A stretch of DNA of 64,000 nucleotides, taken from NCBI GenBank assembly GCA_025617745.1, contig CM046854.1:57376258-57440257 (forward strand), in the 5' to 3' direction. The notes beneath the pieces are model-generated. The model saw nothing but the letters and a program-made list of their open reading frames with translations, was not told the DNA's origin and made no database searches. This document shows, piece after piece, positions 48,950 through 60,759 of the stretch. A program made the position numbers and the translations under genes. This stretch comes from Heliocidaris erythrogramma (lineage: Eukaryota > Echinodermata > Echinoidea > Camarodonta > Echinometridae). How positions within the stretch are numbered: position 1 is the first letter of the stretch; each line of letters opens with the position of its first letter.

Positions 48950-49528
48950 TGTAGAATACACATAATCCTCATAGGTTTTTGCACATGTTATAGGGTATAG
49001 TACAGTGCAAGCTGCCATTGTTGGTAAAAATATTATATTCTATTCTATAATATATATTCCATATTCTATAATATCTTCTTTAAGAAGGAAGAGGTGATCA
49101 AAGTTGGATATTTACCCCTAGGATGGCAATATGAGCTGAATTGATTCTTAGGAATGTCTTAAATATAGTGTTTGTATTTCTTGTACCATTTCTGAGACAA
49201 GTTATCCACAAACCAAGAAAGCCTCTTTGTGCCAATGAACAAGTACGCACAAGTTTAATTTACGTCACTGATCTTTCTACGAAGAGAACTTGATGATATA
49301 TGATGTAATAACCCCTCCATGGGTATTTGGGCAGCTAAGGAACCAAGAGGCTCCCTTCCGAAACTATTGTTTGGGCTGACGTTTTTCTTTCAAATTTTCA
49401 AAGAGGAGCTCTGGTCCTGCTCTAGTAGGTCCTTTCACTGAGGAGGGTATGACAATAGAAGGCAATTTAGAGGCTAATGTAAATGGTTGGAGGGAAATAG
49501 TCTAGACTAATAAATTGAAGTGGTGGAT
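48950..49528. other. Non-coding, nothing recognised
   Basis: No exon or repeat identified. Confidence 0.4.
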
Positions 49529-49545
49529 CCAGGGGGGGGGGGGGG
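49529..49545. repeat. Poly-G run
   Basis: Uninterrupted G run. Confidence 0.9.
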
Positions 49546-52179
49546 TTGCACAGGTCTTACAAATCTCAGAAGAGCACCCCAAACCAGAAACAACAGCAAT
49601 GAAAACTAAAGTTTCTCACATTTTTGGAAGTCTGATTTGGGTCCACTGGGTAGTGCATAACACCTACATGTACGGGTATAATACTTGCTTTTGCTGAGGG
49701 CACATGCCCTCTCCTCCCCTGGATACACCACTCCTACTAATCTTGGACCTATTGGGGATCCTTTAAATGGTGGACAGAGACAGAGAGTCTCATCAACTTG
49801 TCTGTATACTGTATCTCTTTTCCTAAATACAATTATGAGATATATCAAAGTTATAAAGAATGTAATTACCGTCCATCACCCTCAGAGTTATCCTGCATAA
49901 CAATATATAGGCTACGTTCTATCTTTGTTATCTGCACTTTTCTAATCTTGTATAACAATGGCTCCACATTAACAGAGGTCAGAGAGCAAATTATCCCCAC
50001 ATGTCCATCATAGCATAAAGCAGAACCTCTTTTCTGTTAAATGACCCACCTCCCCTCATTATAAAGGTTCATGTACAAATGTAGTATGGAGCACTTCTGT
50101 AATTTAATATAAATTAGGCTTTGAGATTTGTCCCTCACTTTTCATTTCTTTCCCAATGATTCCTTTCATTCTCTCTTACTCTCTCTTTTATTAATAGTCC
50201 TTCGCATTTAGCTTTAAATTCCTATACATGAAGACTCACATATAGGCTTCAGCAACAGAAAAAAAGTACATTGTACAAGGGAAACTCTTACACCAAGCTG
50301 GACTTCATATCTTTAGTGATTTCATGCATTATAACGTACTGAATGAAATTGTGAATTGAGCTATGGGGGCCCTTTTTTTGTTTGCATTTACAGGCGATTT
50401 TTGAGAATTTCAGGGAATAAATCACCCATGGACAATTGTTTCGCTGATAACCCTAAATGTATATGTGCACCATTCACTCCGTAATGAAACTGCTTTAAAA
50501 ATTTGTCTCGCTTTTCAAAACCAATGGTTCCTGAAAATTCAACTTCTCTAATTTCACACTGAACTTCAATTACTCGGGAAATAAAAAGGAAAAAAGCTTA
50601 TCCTTGGATTCGTAGCAATTACCATAAAGTACCTCACATCTAAAAGACTAAAAGTACTTGCCGTATATTTGCATAATTGGAAATTATTTGACAAGACCAT
50701 AAAACAAGCCCTATTCACTCGAGTGTCACGGGCCGCCACGCAAAGATGATTACTTGCCCTTCTCATCTGCATGAGATGATTAATTGAGGTATGGATCGAT
50801 AATGTGCATATGCCTGCCACCTGCGCCTAGATGAGTGGAATTGCACTTGTGTGTGCAGTACCACAAGTACAACATACATGTACATGTAATTGTATATGTA
50901 CATGTATACAGCTTGTTGGATACAAGTGTATTATTTGTACACACTTGAGAAACAGCAGGAACAGGCATATACATGTATGCACAATGATGTGTAGATGGAC
51001 ATATTTTATAAATATGTGCATACTTAGCATTGTTTATACTTTACATGTCAGTCTGTTTATTTAACAAGTATTTGAATTGCAATACAAATTGTGCATTAAT
51101 TTAGTTAACAAAAACTATATAGGGCTGACATGAACAATTTCGAGTATCATTTATGCCAGCATGTGTACACATTGCATATATGATTCAAGATATTATCACT
51201 TTATTTGCATTTTGTCAAGTTTTTCTTCAGATTTTGATCAATGAATGAAAGTGTATACAGACAAGGCATCACTTGTCATGCCAGACAGACCTAAGACATT
51301 GCTAAGTAATATAGCAGAGTATTTGGAAAGGAATGAAGATAGGAAAAGGAAGAATTGTGGGGTAAGATTCAAGACTTGGCCTGAGCTGGCTGTATGCATG
51401 GTCTCTAGAGATACATGTAACTACCCTGGTAATGTGAATATTATGCCTGCATGCAGCCTCATTAAGATTCGTTGTGAAGTCCGAGCCATTTACCAAAAGC
51501 TTAAGCAGCAAGACAAAAACATACATTTGAGCCGAGAGTGGAGAATCATATGGCATTTAGGACTTCTTTAATAAAGCACCATCTCTTTTCTCCCTTATTA
51601 TCCACTTTCTCTTGGCTCTTTTCCCCTCCTCATTCCATCCATTCCATTTTCACAATTTTCGTCAGTTCCACATCTCCCATTTCTCTCAATTCCTATATTT
51701 CAATCTGTTCTTGCTTAATATCAAAGCACTCAAAGGCACTCAGGCACTAACAAAAATTCTCAATCATCTTAAACCTTATTCCCACAAATGAACTTTCCAA
51801 GAACCAACCCCCATATTCATGCAATGAGCCCGACTACAGTGTACATATATATCTACAGATATACATGCAAATATCATTATATGTAATTCTAACATGATGA
51901 ATAAACCATTACGCCCCATCCATAAATTCTCATCATGGAATTCTGATATTAAATACGAACTTTTAAATACACCGTCTTCCTAACGAACAGGTTAACCCAT
52001 AGACTACCGAATTCTCTAATATTCTCCATGGCTTTCCAGGAGCCATCCGTTTCCTGTGGGCAGCGGGTTAAGCATAAATAATACTCCCACATAAAGACTA
52101 ACATTTACATTTGAACCTACAGCTTATGAAATGCACACATGTACACCCACATTCCATTTATTCCTTGGATGCTTTCAGC
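49546..52179. other. Non-coding, nothing recognised
   Basis: Contains ACATGT-rich words near 50870-50905 and an unassigned 108-codon frame at 51245-51571 (+). Confidence 0.35.
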
Positions 52180-52292
52180 GCCTCATAGGGCAGCTGGGCT
52201 AAAGCCAGGGTAATAATATTTAGGCGCTTAGAAACATTGTATTAAGCGCAATAAAAATGTTATGTATTATTATTATTATTATTATTATTATC
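52180..52292 (+). mobile_element. Truncated SINE 3' end with (ATT)n tail
   Basis: ggtaataatatttaggcgct, tagaaacattgtattaagcg, then (ATT)n; matches the 3' part of the SINE at 12034. Confidence 0.65.
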
Positions 52293-52462
52293 ACATATCT
52301 ACATCTCTTTAAACTGCTCATCATCCCCTTCCCCTCATGCATAATATTCCCCAAGATGTAAGAAGGAATTGACATCTTCAATATGTCAAAATATTGCAAA
52401 AAATGCTATGAGTGGCATGGGCAATAAGGGTACATTGCAGAAATCCATACATGCCCATTTCT

Positions 52463-52540
52463 TCTGCAAAGACAGAAAAGCATTAACTTTTTACAAAATA
52501 GCATCTCAGTAAATGCCTTTCTGGCACTAACCAGACAATT
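52463..52540. repeat. Hairpin B copy
   Basis: gacagaaaagcattaacttt pairs with gtaaatgcctttctggcac, followed by ccagacaat. A further right-arm fragment lies near 52585-52608. Confidence 0.6.
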
Positions 52541-52720
52541 TCTTATGATATAAGGATGCAAATACATGTATTCTTGAGAAAAGGTTAGTCTTTTCTGGCT
52601 CTCAGCAGGTCATACATGTACATACGTCTCTCACATTTCATACCCCTTTTGTCCGAGCAGTGGAGAGAATAGCATCTCTAAATTAGGTTTCAAATCTCAC
52701 TTGTAAACATGTATGTACCA

Positions 52721-52804
52721 GCTGCTGAGAGCTACAATGTAGAAGGGCATTAAATCAGTGCAAAATGATACGAGTTAATGCCCTTCTGCCTCTGAGCAGA
52801 TCAT
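52721..52804. repeat. Hairpin B copy
   Basis: ctgagagct-agaagggcatta pairs with gttaatgcccttctgcctctg. The left arm has a short insertion. Confidence 0.65.
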
Positions 52805-52831
52805 TCGTGTATCTTTTTCCCCTACATTTAA

Positions 52832-53060
52832 AGGGATACTCAACCGCAGATTGTGAGCGTTTTAATGCCTCGAGAGGGCACCGTGATCGTTACCTGATCA
52901 TGCCGTTGCCCCGCGGGGCGCAAACCTCTGACAGACAGGTCGCCGCACAACATGCACGCTCCGCCCGAGCTCGAGCTTTCGTGCGAGATTCGGTCGCCTT
53001 CGTACAGATGGGGCTTACGCAATCCTGACTTTCCCCACGGCCGCCTGGTGGCGTATCCCT
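52832..53060. mobile_element. GC-rich TTAA-flanked element P, copy 1
   Basis: agggatactc…gcgtatccct bounded by TTAA on each side (52828-52831, 53061-53064). The interior is much richer in GC than the surroundings (gttgccccgcggggcgc, ctccgcccgagctcgagc). TTAA duplication suggests a piggyBac- or Kolobok-type insertion. No transposase. The short frames on both strands are not supported as genes. Confidence 0.75.
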
Positions 53061-53850
53061 TTAATGCTTTTTATTCAGAGTAGGACAGAAGTTTCTTAAT
53101 CTCACTGGTACACACATCATCAGTCCACAGCCAGAAGGATGCTGCATGACTCTCTATCAAGATATTAGTTTACATCTTTCTTGCTCTCAGTCAATGATGT
53201 ATGTTTCTCACAATTCATGCGCTCTATTCAATTCACACGATTGCAAGGTATGACTCATGCAGTCCCACTAATATCATCACTCATGCAAACATCGTAAATC
53301 CTCCCTTTCTCTCCTATTCGCAAGGAGTGAAAGTACACCCCATGGCGGGTGAGCCTTTGAAAGGCTCCAGGACGAGAGAAGGATTTTATTCAACACGAAA
53401 CAGCGCCAAGGGGACATTGATCAGACTGGTAATCATTCACGACTAAGAATTTTAAAATTTGGAGAGAGAGAAGAATGAATTACAGCTTTAGATACTAGTT
53501 GAAATGAAGACTTTGTAAAGAAATGATGAAATACATAAAACTCATCCCCAAAGAAATATTTCTACAGAAAAATACATGCAGGTGCATGTACAAAACAGAG
53601 ACCTGTACATGTACGGTACACGTATGCCTCCACCTTTTAATGGTTGTAGCAGAAATAAAGCAAGTTACAAAAATGATGTTTTTGAAATCATCACTTTAAG
53701 ATGAAAATAAATCAAAGGAACAAATAATATTTCCTAATGTACTCATGAAAACTTCTAACCAAGCCCCACAAACCTAATTAATACTCAAAATGGAGAAAAA
53801 AATACATCACATTTTTAGTTTCAACACCCAATGTTACTGCTGATAACAAC
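53061..53850. other. Non-coding, nothing recognised
   Basis: A faint hairpin-B-like pair may lie at 53110-53195. Nothing else recognised. Confidence 0.35.
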
Positions 53851-53930
53851 ATATCGTCCGTTTGGAGCCAGAAGTGCGTTAACTCTGGACAAAATGAGTT
53901 AACGCCTTTCTTGTTCCAAACAGACTATAT
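53851..53930. repeat. Hairpin B copy (near full length)
   Basis: atatcgtccgtttggagcc, agaagtgcgttaactc, loop, gagttaacgcctttcttgtt, ccaaacagactatat. Confidence 0.8.
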
Positions 53931-53963
53931 ATACAGTACATGTATATATATATTCAGCATACT

Positions 53964-53990
53964 TACATGTATGTATGTATGTATGTATGT
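53964..53990. repeat. (TATG)n microsatellite
   Basis: Six or so tandem tatg units. Confidence 0.85.
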
Positions 53991-54178
53991 AGCAAGATTT
54001 GAATGTTATCTCATTAACCTTTTGAATAATGGCAACCACAGACCATTAGGGATTTATCCTAGACAATTTGTCAGACAAATTCTCACAAATGCCTCATGTG
54101 AAAGGCTTCTCTGGCAACATTCGTCTTATCTTTAATCACTAATAATTCTCTCCAAGACTGTGGCATAGGGCCCTTAAG

Positions 54179-54602
54179 CCCTGTTCACATTTGCGACTAC
54201 TATACTGTGATATTGCTGATGTACCTTGGTAAGCAGATTTTCTTGGACACCTTTCATATCATTTATCATTTATAATTTTTTTTTTGTCCTGGGCACCTAT
54301 TAGCGCTGAGCCCTGCCCATATGTCCCTGTTCAGTATAGGTAATAATACATTGTTCACTCCGAATGGTTAGTAGTGCCCTTCCGCTGCGAATACACATAG
54401 TGCAAGGTAGATTTCAGGCAATGGTCTGACCCACTACTCAAAAATACATTTCTCTGCACAAGCAGTAAATGTTGGATTTATTTTGCAGACACCGTTCACA
54501 TCTACCAAGTATCGCTAATAATATTCTCTTAGGTCTTAATATAGAAGGTTAGGTTGCATATATCTGTAAAATAGTATGGATAAGTTGCAGATATGAACAG
54601 GG
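54179..54602. mobile_element. 424-bp TIR element
   Basis: ccctgttcacatttgcgact at the left and gttgcagatatgaacaggg at the right are inverted relatives over about 20 bp. No target duplication or coding region was identified. Confidence 0.6.
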
Positions 54603-55704
54603 ATTTCGTGAAACACAGAAAGGCAGGAAGCATCCTTTGTTGCAGAACCATAACAAGTTGGTTCTTTGGTCTAAATCTGCAAAAATCTTGGCATTGTTCA
54701 AGCTCTTCTTAGAAGAGAATTAGCTATCAATTCTTACTTTGTATTTCAAAATCTGCTGTTCCATTGTTCCATCTTCTATCTGTAGGCAAGAGGATTGGAG
54801 GATTAGCTTACAGTGTTCAAAAGATAGGCTTCAGAAATTAAAGTGTCTGCCTTACATGAGGTTAAAGTCCAGATTTGAAATTAGCCATGCATCTGTTTGT
54901 ATTTCAAGGAAAAGAGAAAAATATAAAATGAAATGTTCATTGCTTTCTCCATCCTGATTGCTCTGTAATGACATGTCAGACTTTTCTCCAAAATCAACGA
55001 AAGGACACTGTTCACTACCATTTCTCCTTTATATTTCATATGAAATCTAAATCTAAATTATTAGTCACCTAAACTAGAATAAGAAACCAAATTCTGACAA
55101 GGGCATAAATTAAAAATTTGCAAACCGGGATCTGTGCTAAATTTACAATTTCCTAACCGAGTTACCGCAATGTCAGCACTCGTAATTGGAGGCACTCCGT
55201 TGAAGTACGTCTAGACTGTCTTGTCTGTATGCAAAGTAGGATATAACAGAATGCGAACATGCATCGGGTCTCTCCCATCTCTCGCCATATTCCATTTTCC
55301 ACTTAATCATGACAAGCTATAAGAAATGGAATGCATCCGAGCATACAATGTGTGGAAACTAACCTCCGACGGCAGACACAAGGAAGGATGGGCGGAAAGA
55401 GAAAGATATAAAGTGAGAGTAAGAATGAAAGCTGGAGAGAGAGAAAACAGAAGAGAAAGAGGTGGAAAGGGAGAACAAATTAACTTGAAGGGGCTGCAAA
55501 ATACTCAGACACGTGGGAAACTTCATTAATTGAAGGTGGTGAAAAGTAAGAGCCTACAAAGTAGAGCAAAGACAAAAAAATATTGAATTGACTGTCAAAA
55601 TTTTTTTTAAATGAAACTCTGCAAGTTTTTCATACATACCCTCTTCCTACCCCAGCCTGAAACCCCTACCTCATTGCTATCTCTCATTCTCTATCCTTCT
55701 TTTG
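54603..55704. other. Non-coding, nothing recognised
   Basis: Complex sequence around 55140-55400. GA-rich at 55395-55480. Confidence 0.35.
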
Positions 55705-55880
55705 TCTTCATAAGTTGCTCGCTCTCTCTCTCTCTCTTTCCATCTCTCTTCCTTTTTCTCTTCCTCTCTTTCATTTTCTCTTCCTCTCTCTCTCTCTTTC
55801 TCTCTCCCTTTCTCTCTTTCTTTTTTCTTTTTCCTCTTGCTCTCTCTTGCTCTCTCTCTTGCTCTCTCTCCTCTCTCTTT
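55705..55880. repeat. Pyrimidine (CT) tract
   Basis: Nearly pure C/T. Frames on both strands are artefacts. Confidence 0.9.
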
Positions 55881-56036
55881 CCTATTCCCTTCTTATCCAA
55901 ATGTGGCTGTCTTCTGATTTGTCTCAAATAATGTTAAACATAAATAAATATTAAATTTTGGGTAATCTCTGGCCTTCATCCAAATCTATGTTGGTTATTT
56001 TAGGGTTCTACTCACATGTAAGTAATACTTAGATAA

Positions 56037-56110
56037 TAATAATAATAATAATAACGTCTATTTATATAGCGCTTTTCAGAAGTAAACTAATATCAAAGCG
56101 CTTTACATAA
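56037..56110 (-). mobile_element. SINE 3' end fragment (inverted)
   Basis: (ATA)n followed by acgtctatttatatagcgct and caaagcgctttacata, the complement of the SINE tail structure. Confidence 0.6.
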
Positions 56111-56589
56111 TACGATACTATTAAGTAAGAGATCGGGACACACATCCCCTTTAATACAATTAAACAGTATCTCATGTACAGGTTGGCCTACATCCATTTT
56201 ATTTTTTTTTTTCCTCCCTGAATTTATAATCACATCTTCCTGCATATCTGCATGCTGCACCAAACACTTCCCCCTACACACTATAAAGGAACACACCCGG
56301 GCGGAAATCATCATAATTGTTGCATGTCTGGAGGAAATTAATTAACCTAACAATCCACTTTTTGATGTCATTTATACATCATCTTCAATTATTCAGAACA
56401 GCTGAGATCTGGGGAAAAGATTTCTCCAGAACCTTTTCCCCCTTTTCACTTGGAAATCGTTGACACAGAGGTTCTGAAATCCTATTCCTGTTCAATTTCT
56501 CTGCCAGATACCATCAATTATCACAAGTGCATTTTTGTTTTTATCGTCTCTTTGAGAAATTTGACAGAATCATTCATGGAAACAAACTT

Positions 56590-56818
56590 CAAAATGTATC
56601 TTTCTCTATAGATGTAAAACCAAACACTTTCACATGCATGAAATGTTCGGTAATTTCGCGAGTTGTCCAGATTCGCGAAAGTTTTATGCCACAAAATGAT
56701 TTAATCACAACTGACAAAACACCTAATTTTTCTGCAATTCACAAAGTTTATTGCTTTAAAAAACGCTGTTGTTTATATTTCAAGAAAGTTTCATGTTGCA
56801 AGCATTTCTGGTTGTAGA
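56590..56818 (+). repeat. Dispersed repeat G (copy 3)
   Basis: atttcgcgagttgtccagat, tcgcgaaagttttatgccac and the end word ttctggttgtagag match copy 4 in order. Confidence 0.7.
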
Positions 56819-57017
56819 GTACATCATGAATCCAATATGAGCAATTCCTCCAAGCGTGCATTTATGCAAGAGGCATTCTACCTGGAAAGAATGAATTAGT
56901 GTTCTTTATTTGTATTTAGTAATCTCATAAAAAAGATATATACTTTTTAATTTTTCATGTTTTATAAGTGATTCAGTGTACATGTAAGCCACAAAAAAAT
57001 GAAATGAACAATACTGT

Positions 57018-57220
57018 AAAACAGCAAAGTTTCGTGTGCATCAAACTTTCACGCATTTCGCGAGTGGTCGAGATTCGCGAAAGTTTCATGCCGCAAAATA
57101 ATGAAATCACAATTGAGACAACATCCAATTATTGCAATTCGAGAAAGTTTCTTGCTACAAAATTGGCTGTCATTAACAATTTGCAAAAGTTTTATGTCCC
57201 GAAAGTTTCTGGTTTTAGAG
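57018..57220 (+). repeat. Dispersed repeat G (copy 4)
   Basis: catttcgcgagtggtcgaga, ttcgcgaaagtttcatgccg and the end word tttctggttttagag. Confidence 0.7.
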
Positions 57221-59006
57221 AAAATAAATTTGTGTATATAGAACATGTATAAAGTGCAAGTAATTATTTCATCCTTCTGTTTTTTGTGGGTTTTTTTTTG
57301 TTGTGTTTTTATCATGAAAGACTAAAGAGAATGCAAGTCCTGTAAATTCATAACTATTTTTTATGTGTAAAACTCCTAATACCCATGTGAACTATATATC
57401 TACTCCAACTTGTTTGTGTACATATGAAGTGAATAATTTTTTGTTATTGACAATGTCTTGCGTGATATTTAGTGCTGATAAACAGCGGTCATACCCTAAA
57501 GGATATTGAGATATTGAATAGATTCTATTCAAAATGGAATTTAGGCATTCCTACGCTTACTCCACACATCAATCAAAAAATCGAAACTTTGTGGATAAGA
57601 CTCAATATGAAGTGGTCCAATATTGGCACTGACATCGGTGCTAGTCTACATCCTCTCAGAAACACTTTGCTCTTGATATTTATCCATATTCTTTCCCTAA
57701 AGTAATAGAGATGATAATAATAATAATAAAAGGAGAAATTGTGAGCAAGTTTAACAACATAAGTGAGAAATATAGCTTACATGTACATATTTTTATTTGG
57801 TTTACCACGATAATTACCTACTCTATCATAATATTCAATAATAATCAATAAGTACAGCAGCTTTTTCTCGATATTGACTGTTTTCTCAGAGTGAAAATGA
57901 AATAGACCTCAACCTAGAAAACTTCTACAAAAACACTGACAGGTCGAAATACATTACATTATACTCGTCCTATTCTGTTCATTTTTTTCCCACATTTTCT
58001 ATCAATTTTCTTCTGAAAAAAATTATATTTCTTTTTCCAGGCAAATTTTATTTTTTCCTCTTTTTTCACAAAGCACTTAAAAGCTTTAGCAGTTATAGCT
58101 TCTGCATACTTATTCCACTTTATAGCCAAATATAAAAAATAAATAGCCCAAAAATGGACAACCATATATTGCAAAGACTTAGAGTATATCAAAAAAAAGT
58201 TTGATTCTATAAAACTACACCTAGAACTTGGAATGTACCCCAATGTAATAACACCGCGCTACAGCCTTATCGTGTAAATGAACTTGTACAGAGGGTTCAG
58301 GGTGAGGTGATACAATAGACGGGCACACAATAGATGCTATCAAATCGAGGGGTGATAATATTGTCCAAACCGTCCGTAAACACCTGCCCTTACAAGAAAG
58401 TGCACAATATGCAGCAAAACAGGGGTAATTTTGGGAAGCTCTTTATCGTTAGCGACGATCGTGACAGCCCAAAAGAGGGCCAGCCTCGAGGGGTGATCGC
58501 TGGAAAAGGAATTTAGAAGGGAGAGGGAGAAGTATTCTATTTGGAAGGGAAAACAATGTGAAAAGCTAGCCTTGAGGTGGTACATCAGTCCATGTTTACT
58601 AGATGCTATTGGGGGAATAGGAGAATAGGAGAATTTAGGCACAATGCAGACCCATCTTATTTGAGAAGGACAAGCATGCAGATTGATATTTGAATAGATG
58701 GAAGCGGTATTTTTCCCACAACCTACATTATATCAGCATGGAAAATGAGTGGAGAAAATAGAGAGGGTACAATGTTGTGGCCATTTGTGGAAATCGATAC
58801 TGGGGAATACAATGGAGCAGTTTGCTTGGAAATTAGGCCACATATAATTGCATACATGAAGTAAGCTTTCTTTATCGATATTAATAATGTGAATGCCAAA
58901 CAGCAAATTGGATGTAGACAAGGGGAACAGATGCCCCTGTAAAGCTATAGAAAAAAAGGTCCACTTTTATGGGGAAAGGGGAAGTGGGGCTACATGTAAA
59001 TGCACT
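57221..59006. other. Non-coding, nothing recognised
   Basis: 58240-58520 is a more complex, less AT-rich block. No exon recognised. Confidence 0.35.
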
Positions 59007-59010
59007 TTAA

Positions 59011-59313
59011 ACGGATACTCGACCGCAGATTGTGGACGATTTAATGTCGCGAGGGCACCGTGATCATTACCTGATCATGCCGTTGCCCCGCGGGGTGCAA
59101 ACCTCGGACAGACTGGTCGCCGCACAGCATGCACGCTCCGCCCGAGCTCAAGCTCTCGTACGAGATTCGGTCGGCTTTGTGCAGTCGGCTTCGTGCAGTC
59201 GAAATGTAATCCCGCTTAGTCAAACGGACGAGTTTGACACACAAACTTGTGTACGAGTGAATGGGGCTTACGCAATCCTGAGTTTCCCCACGGCCACCTG
59301 GAGGCATATCCCT
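59011..59313. mobile_element. GC-rich TTAA-flanked element P, copy 2
   Basis: acggatactcgaccgcagat…ggcatatccct bounded by TTAA (59007-59010, 59314-59317). About 74 bp longer than copy 1 because of an extra segment at roughly 59178-59255. Both copies share gttgccccgcgggg and ctccgcccgagctc blocks. Confidence 0.75.
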
Positions 59314-59317
59314 TTAA

Positions 59318-60578
59318 GTTTGAGATTAAAGAAATGGACCCTAGGAAAGGCTCACAGGTTATGTAGGAATTCACATTCCTTTTATTCTTCCAGGCAACTT
59401 TGGGAGGTGCAGCTGGGGAAGCCAATTTATTCATTCTTAACTTTTTATTCTATGTTCCCATTCTATTGTACCTTATTAAATGACGAATAAACAATAATAA
59501 AATTTTAACATTTATTGACCTACTTTGTAAACAGAAAATTTGACTTGCATGTACACTACTCAAAAGAAGCAATTTAAAGTTTCCAAACCTACATGTACAT
59601 GTATGTATGTCTTCATTTTCTTATATGATACCCATGATACCCATCATACTCCCAACACTCGCATCCAATTTTTTTTCTTTCTTTTAAAGTCCTGCTCACT
59701 GCATTTAGAAATTATATCAGTGATTCATTAGCCATTGACGTAACCCAGCTGTAATATTTACCTGTTTAAAATGAAAATAACAAGATTCCTCAGGTGACAA
59801 ACAAGAGTTGTTTGTTTCCTTACCCTTAAGAGCGTGAATTTAGTACCCACTCATTTACTTTGTATTTTGAAGAAAACAACCTGAGCTCTGAGAATGGGCT
59901 AAATGCTAGTCTACACCACAGACCTTATCCTTAATGTTTCCTACTGGGTACGCTTCCGAATCCTTATCTTTTTTAAATTCAACATGGACACATATAAATT
60001 CCACCTGTACACATATACAGTCATCAATAGGGTATTACAAATTATTGGGTGGGGGAGGGGAGAGAAGTGTTAAGTTTAATGACACAGAACTTCTAAACTC
60101 TTATAAGCATTCACATGTAAACAAAATCTTTTTAAGAATCTCCAACAGTAGAGCCTACATGTACACATACCCTTCATATTCCAAGAGCTTCAACTTGACA
60201 ATTTATTTATATTCAATCTTGACTGAAGCTTTGTAAATAAACTCACATTTACTCGATCCACAAGAGTGTGTAAGATCAAAGAACATGTTTCAAGTTGTTT
60301 ATTGTTTGAAATAAATGTATGCTGGAGTTCTAAAGGCCATGCAAATAATAGGCCATGCAAATAATGGTCCCTGGTATCACTGGCAAACTAGTACATATAC
60401 CAGGGTAAATGGGTAAACCACTGCAGACTACATACATGTACTTAAATGTATCTTTTTAATTAAATAAAAGAAAGAAAAGGATTTGCATCAGTTCCAGGGG
60501 CAATATAATGTCTTAACATATTATTTTGTTCCTATGGAAAGTGTTTTATGGTAGACCTACAGGTAAGGCCCGACACTA
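59318..60578. other. Non-coding, nothing recognised
   Basis: No gene or repeat family identified. Confidence 0.35.
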
Positions 60579-60585
60579 CATATTA

Positions 60586-60751
60586 CATACCTGCCAACCC
60601 TGAAAGCTAAGCAATAGGAACAAATTATTAAGAAATTTTCCTATACTACAGACAAATTTGTACAGAAATAGGAACACACGGGTTACAATGGCTCTTTTCT
60701 TTTCCCCCAAATAGAAATGTTCCTATTTAATAGCAACAGTGGGCAGGTACG
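60586..60751. mobile_element. hAT-like MITE
   Basis: 166 bp with inverted ends catacctgcc / ggcaggtacg and inner inverted words ataggaaca / tgttcctat. Flanked by catatta on both sides (60579-60585, 60752-60758). Confidence 0.7.
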
Positions 60752-60759
60752 CATATTAA

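Noticed and set aside
51245..51571. 108-codon plus-strand frame
   Set aside because: Non-repetitive but unrecognised; a minus-strand frame overlaps it almost completely.
52765..53028. Arg-rich frames in the GC-rich element (also 59032-59490)
   Set aside because: The two copies diverge with indels that do not preserve frame; explained as a TTAA-flanked non-coding element.
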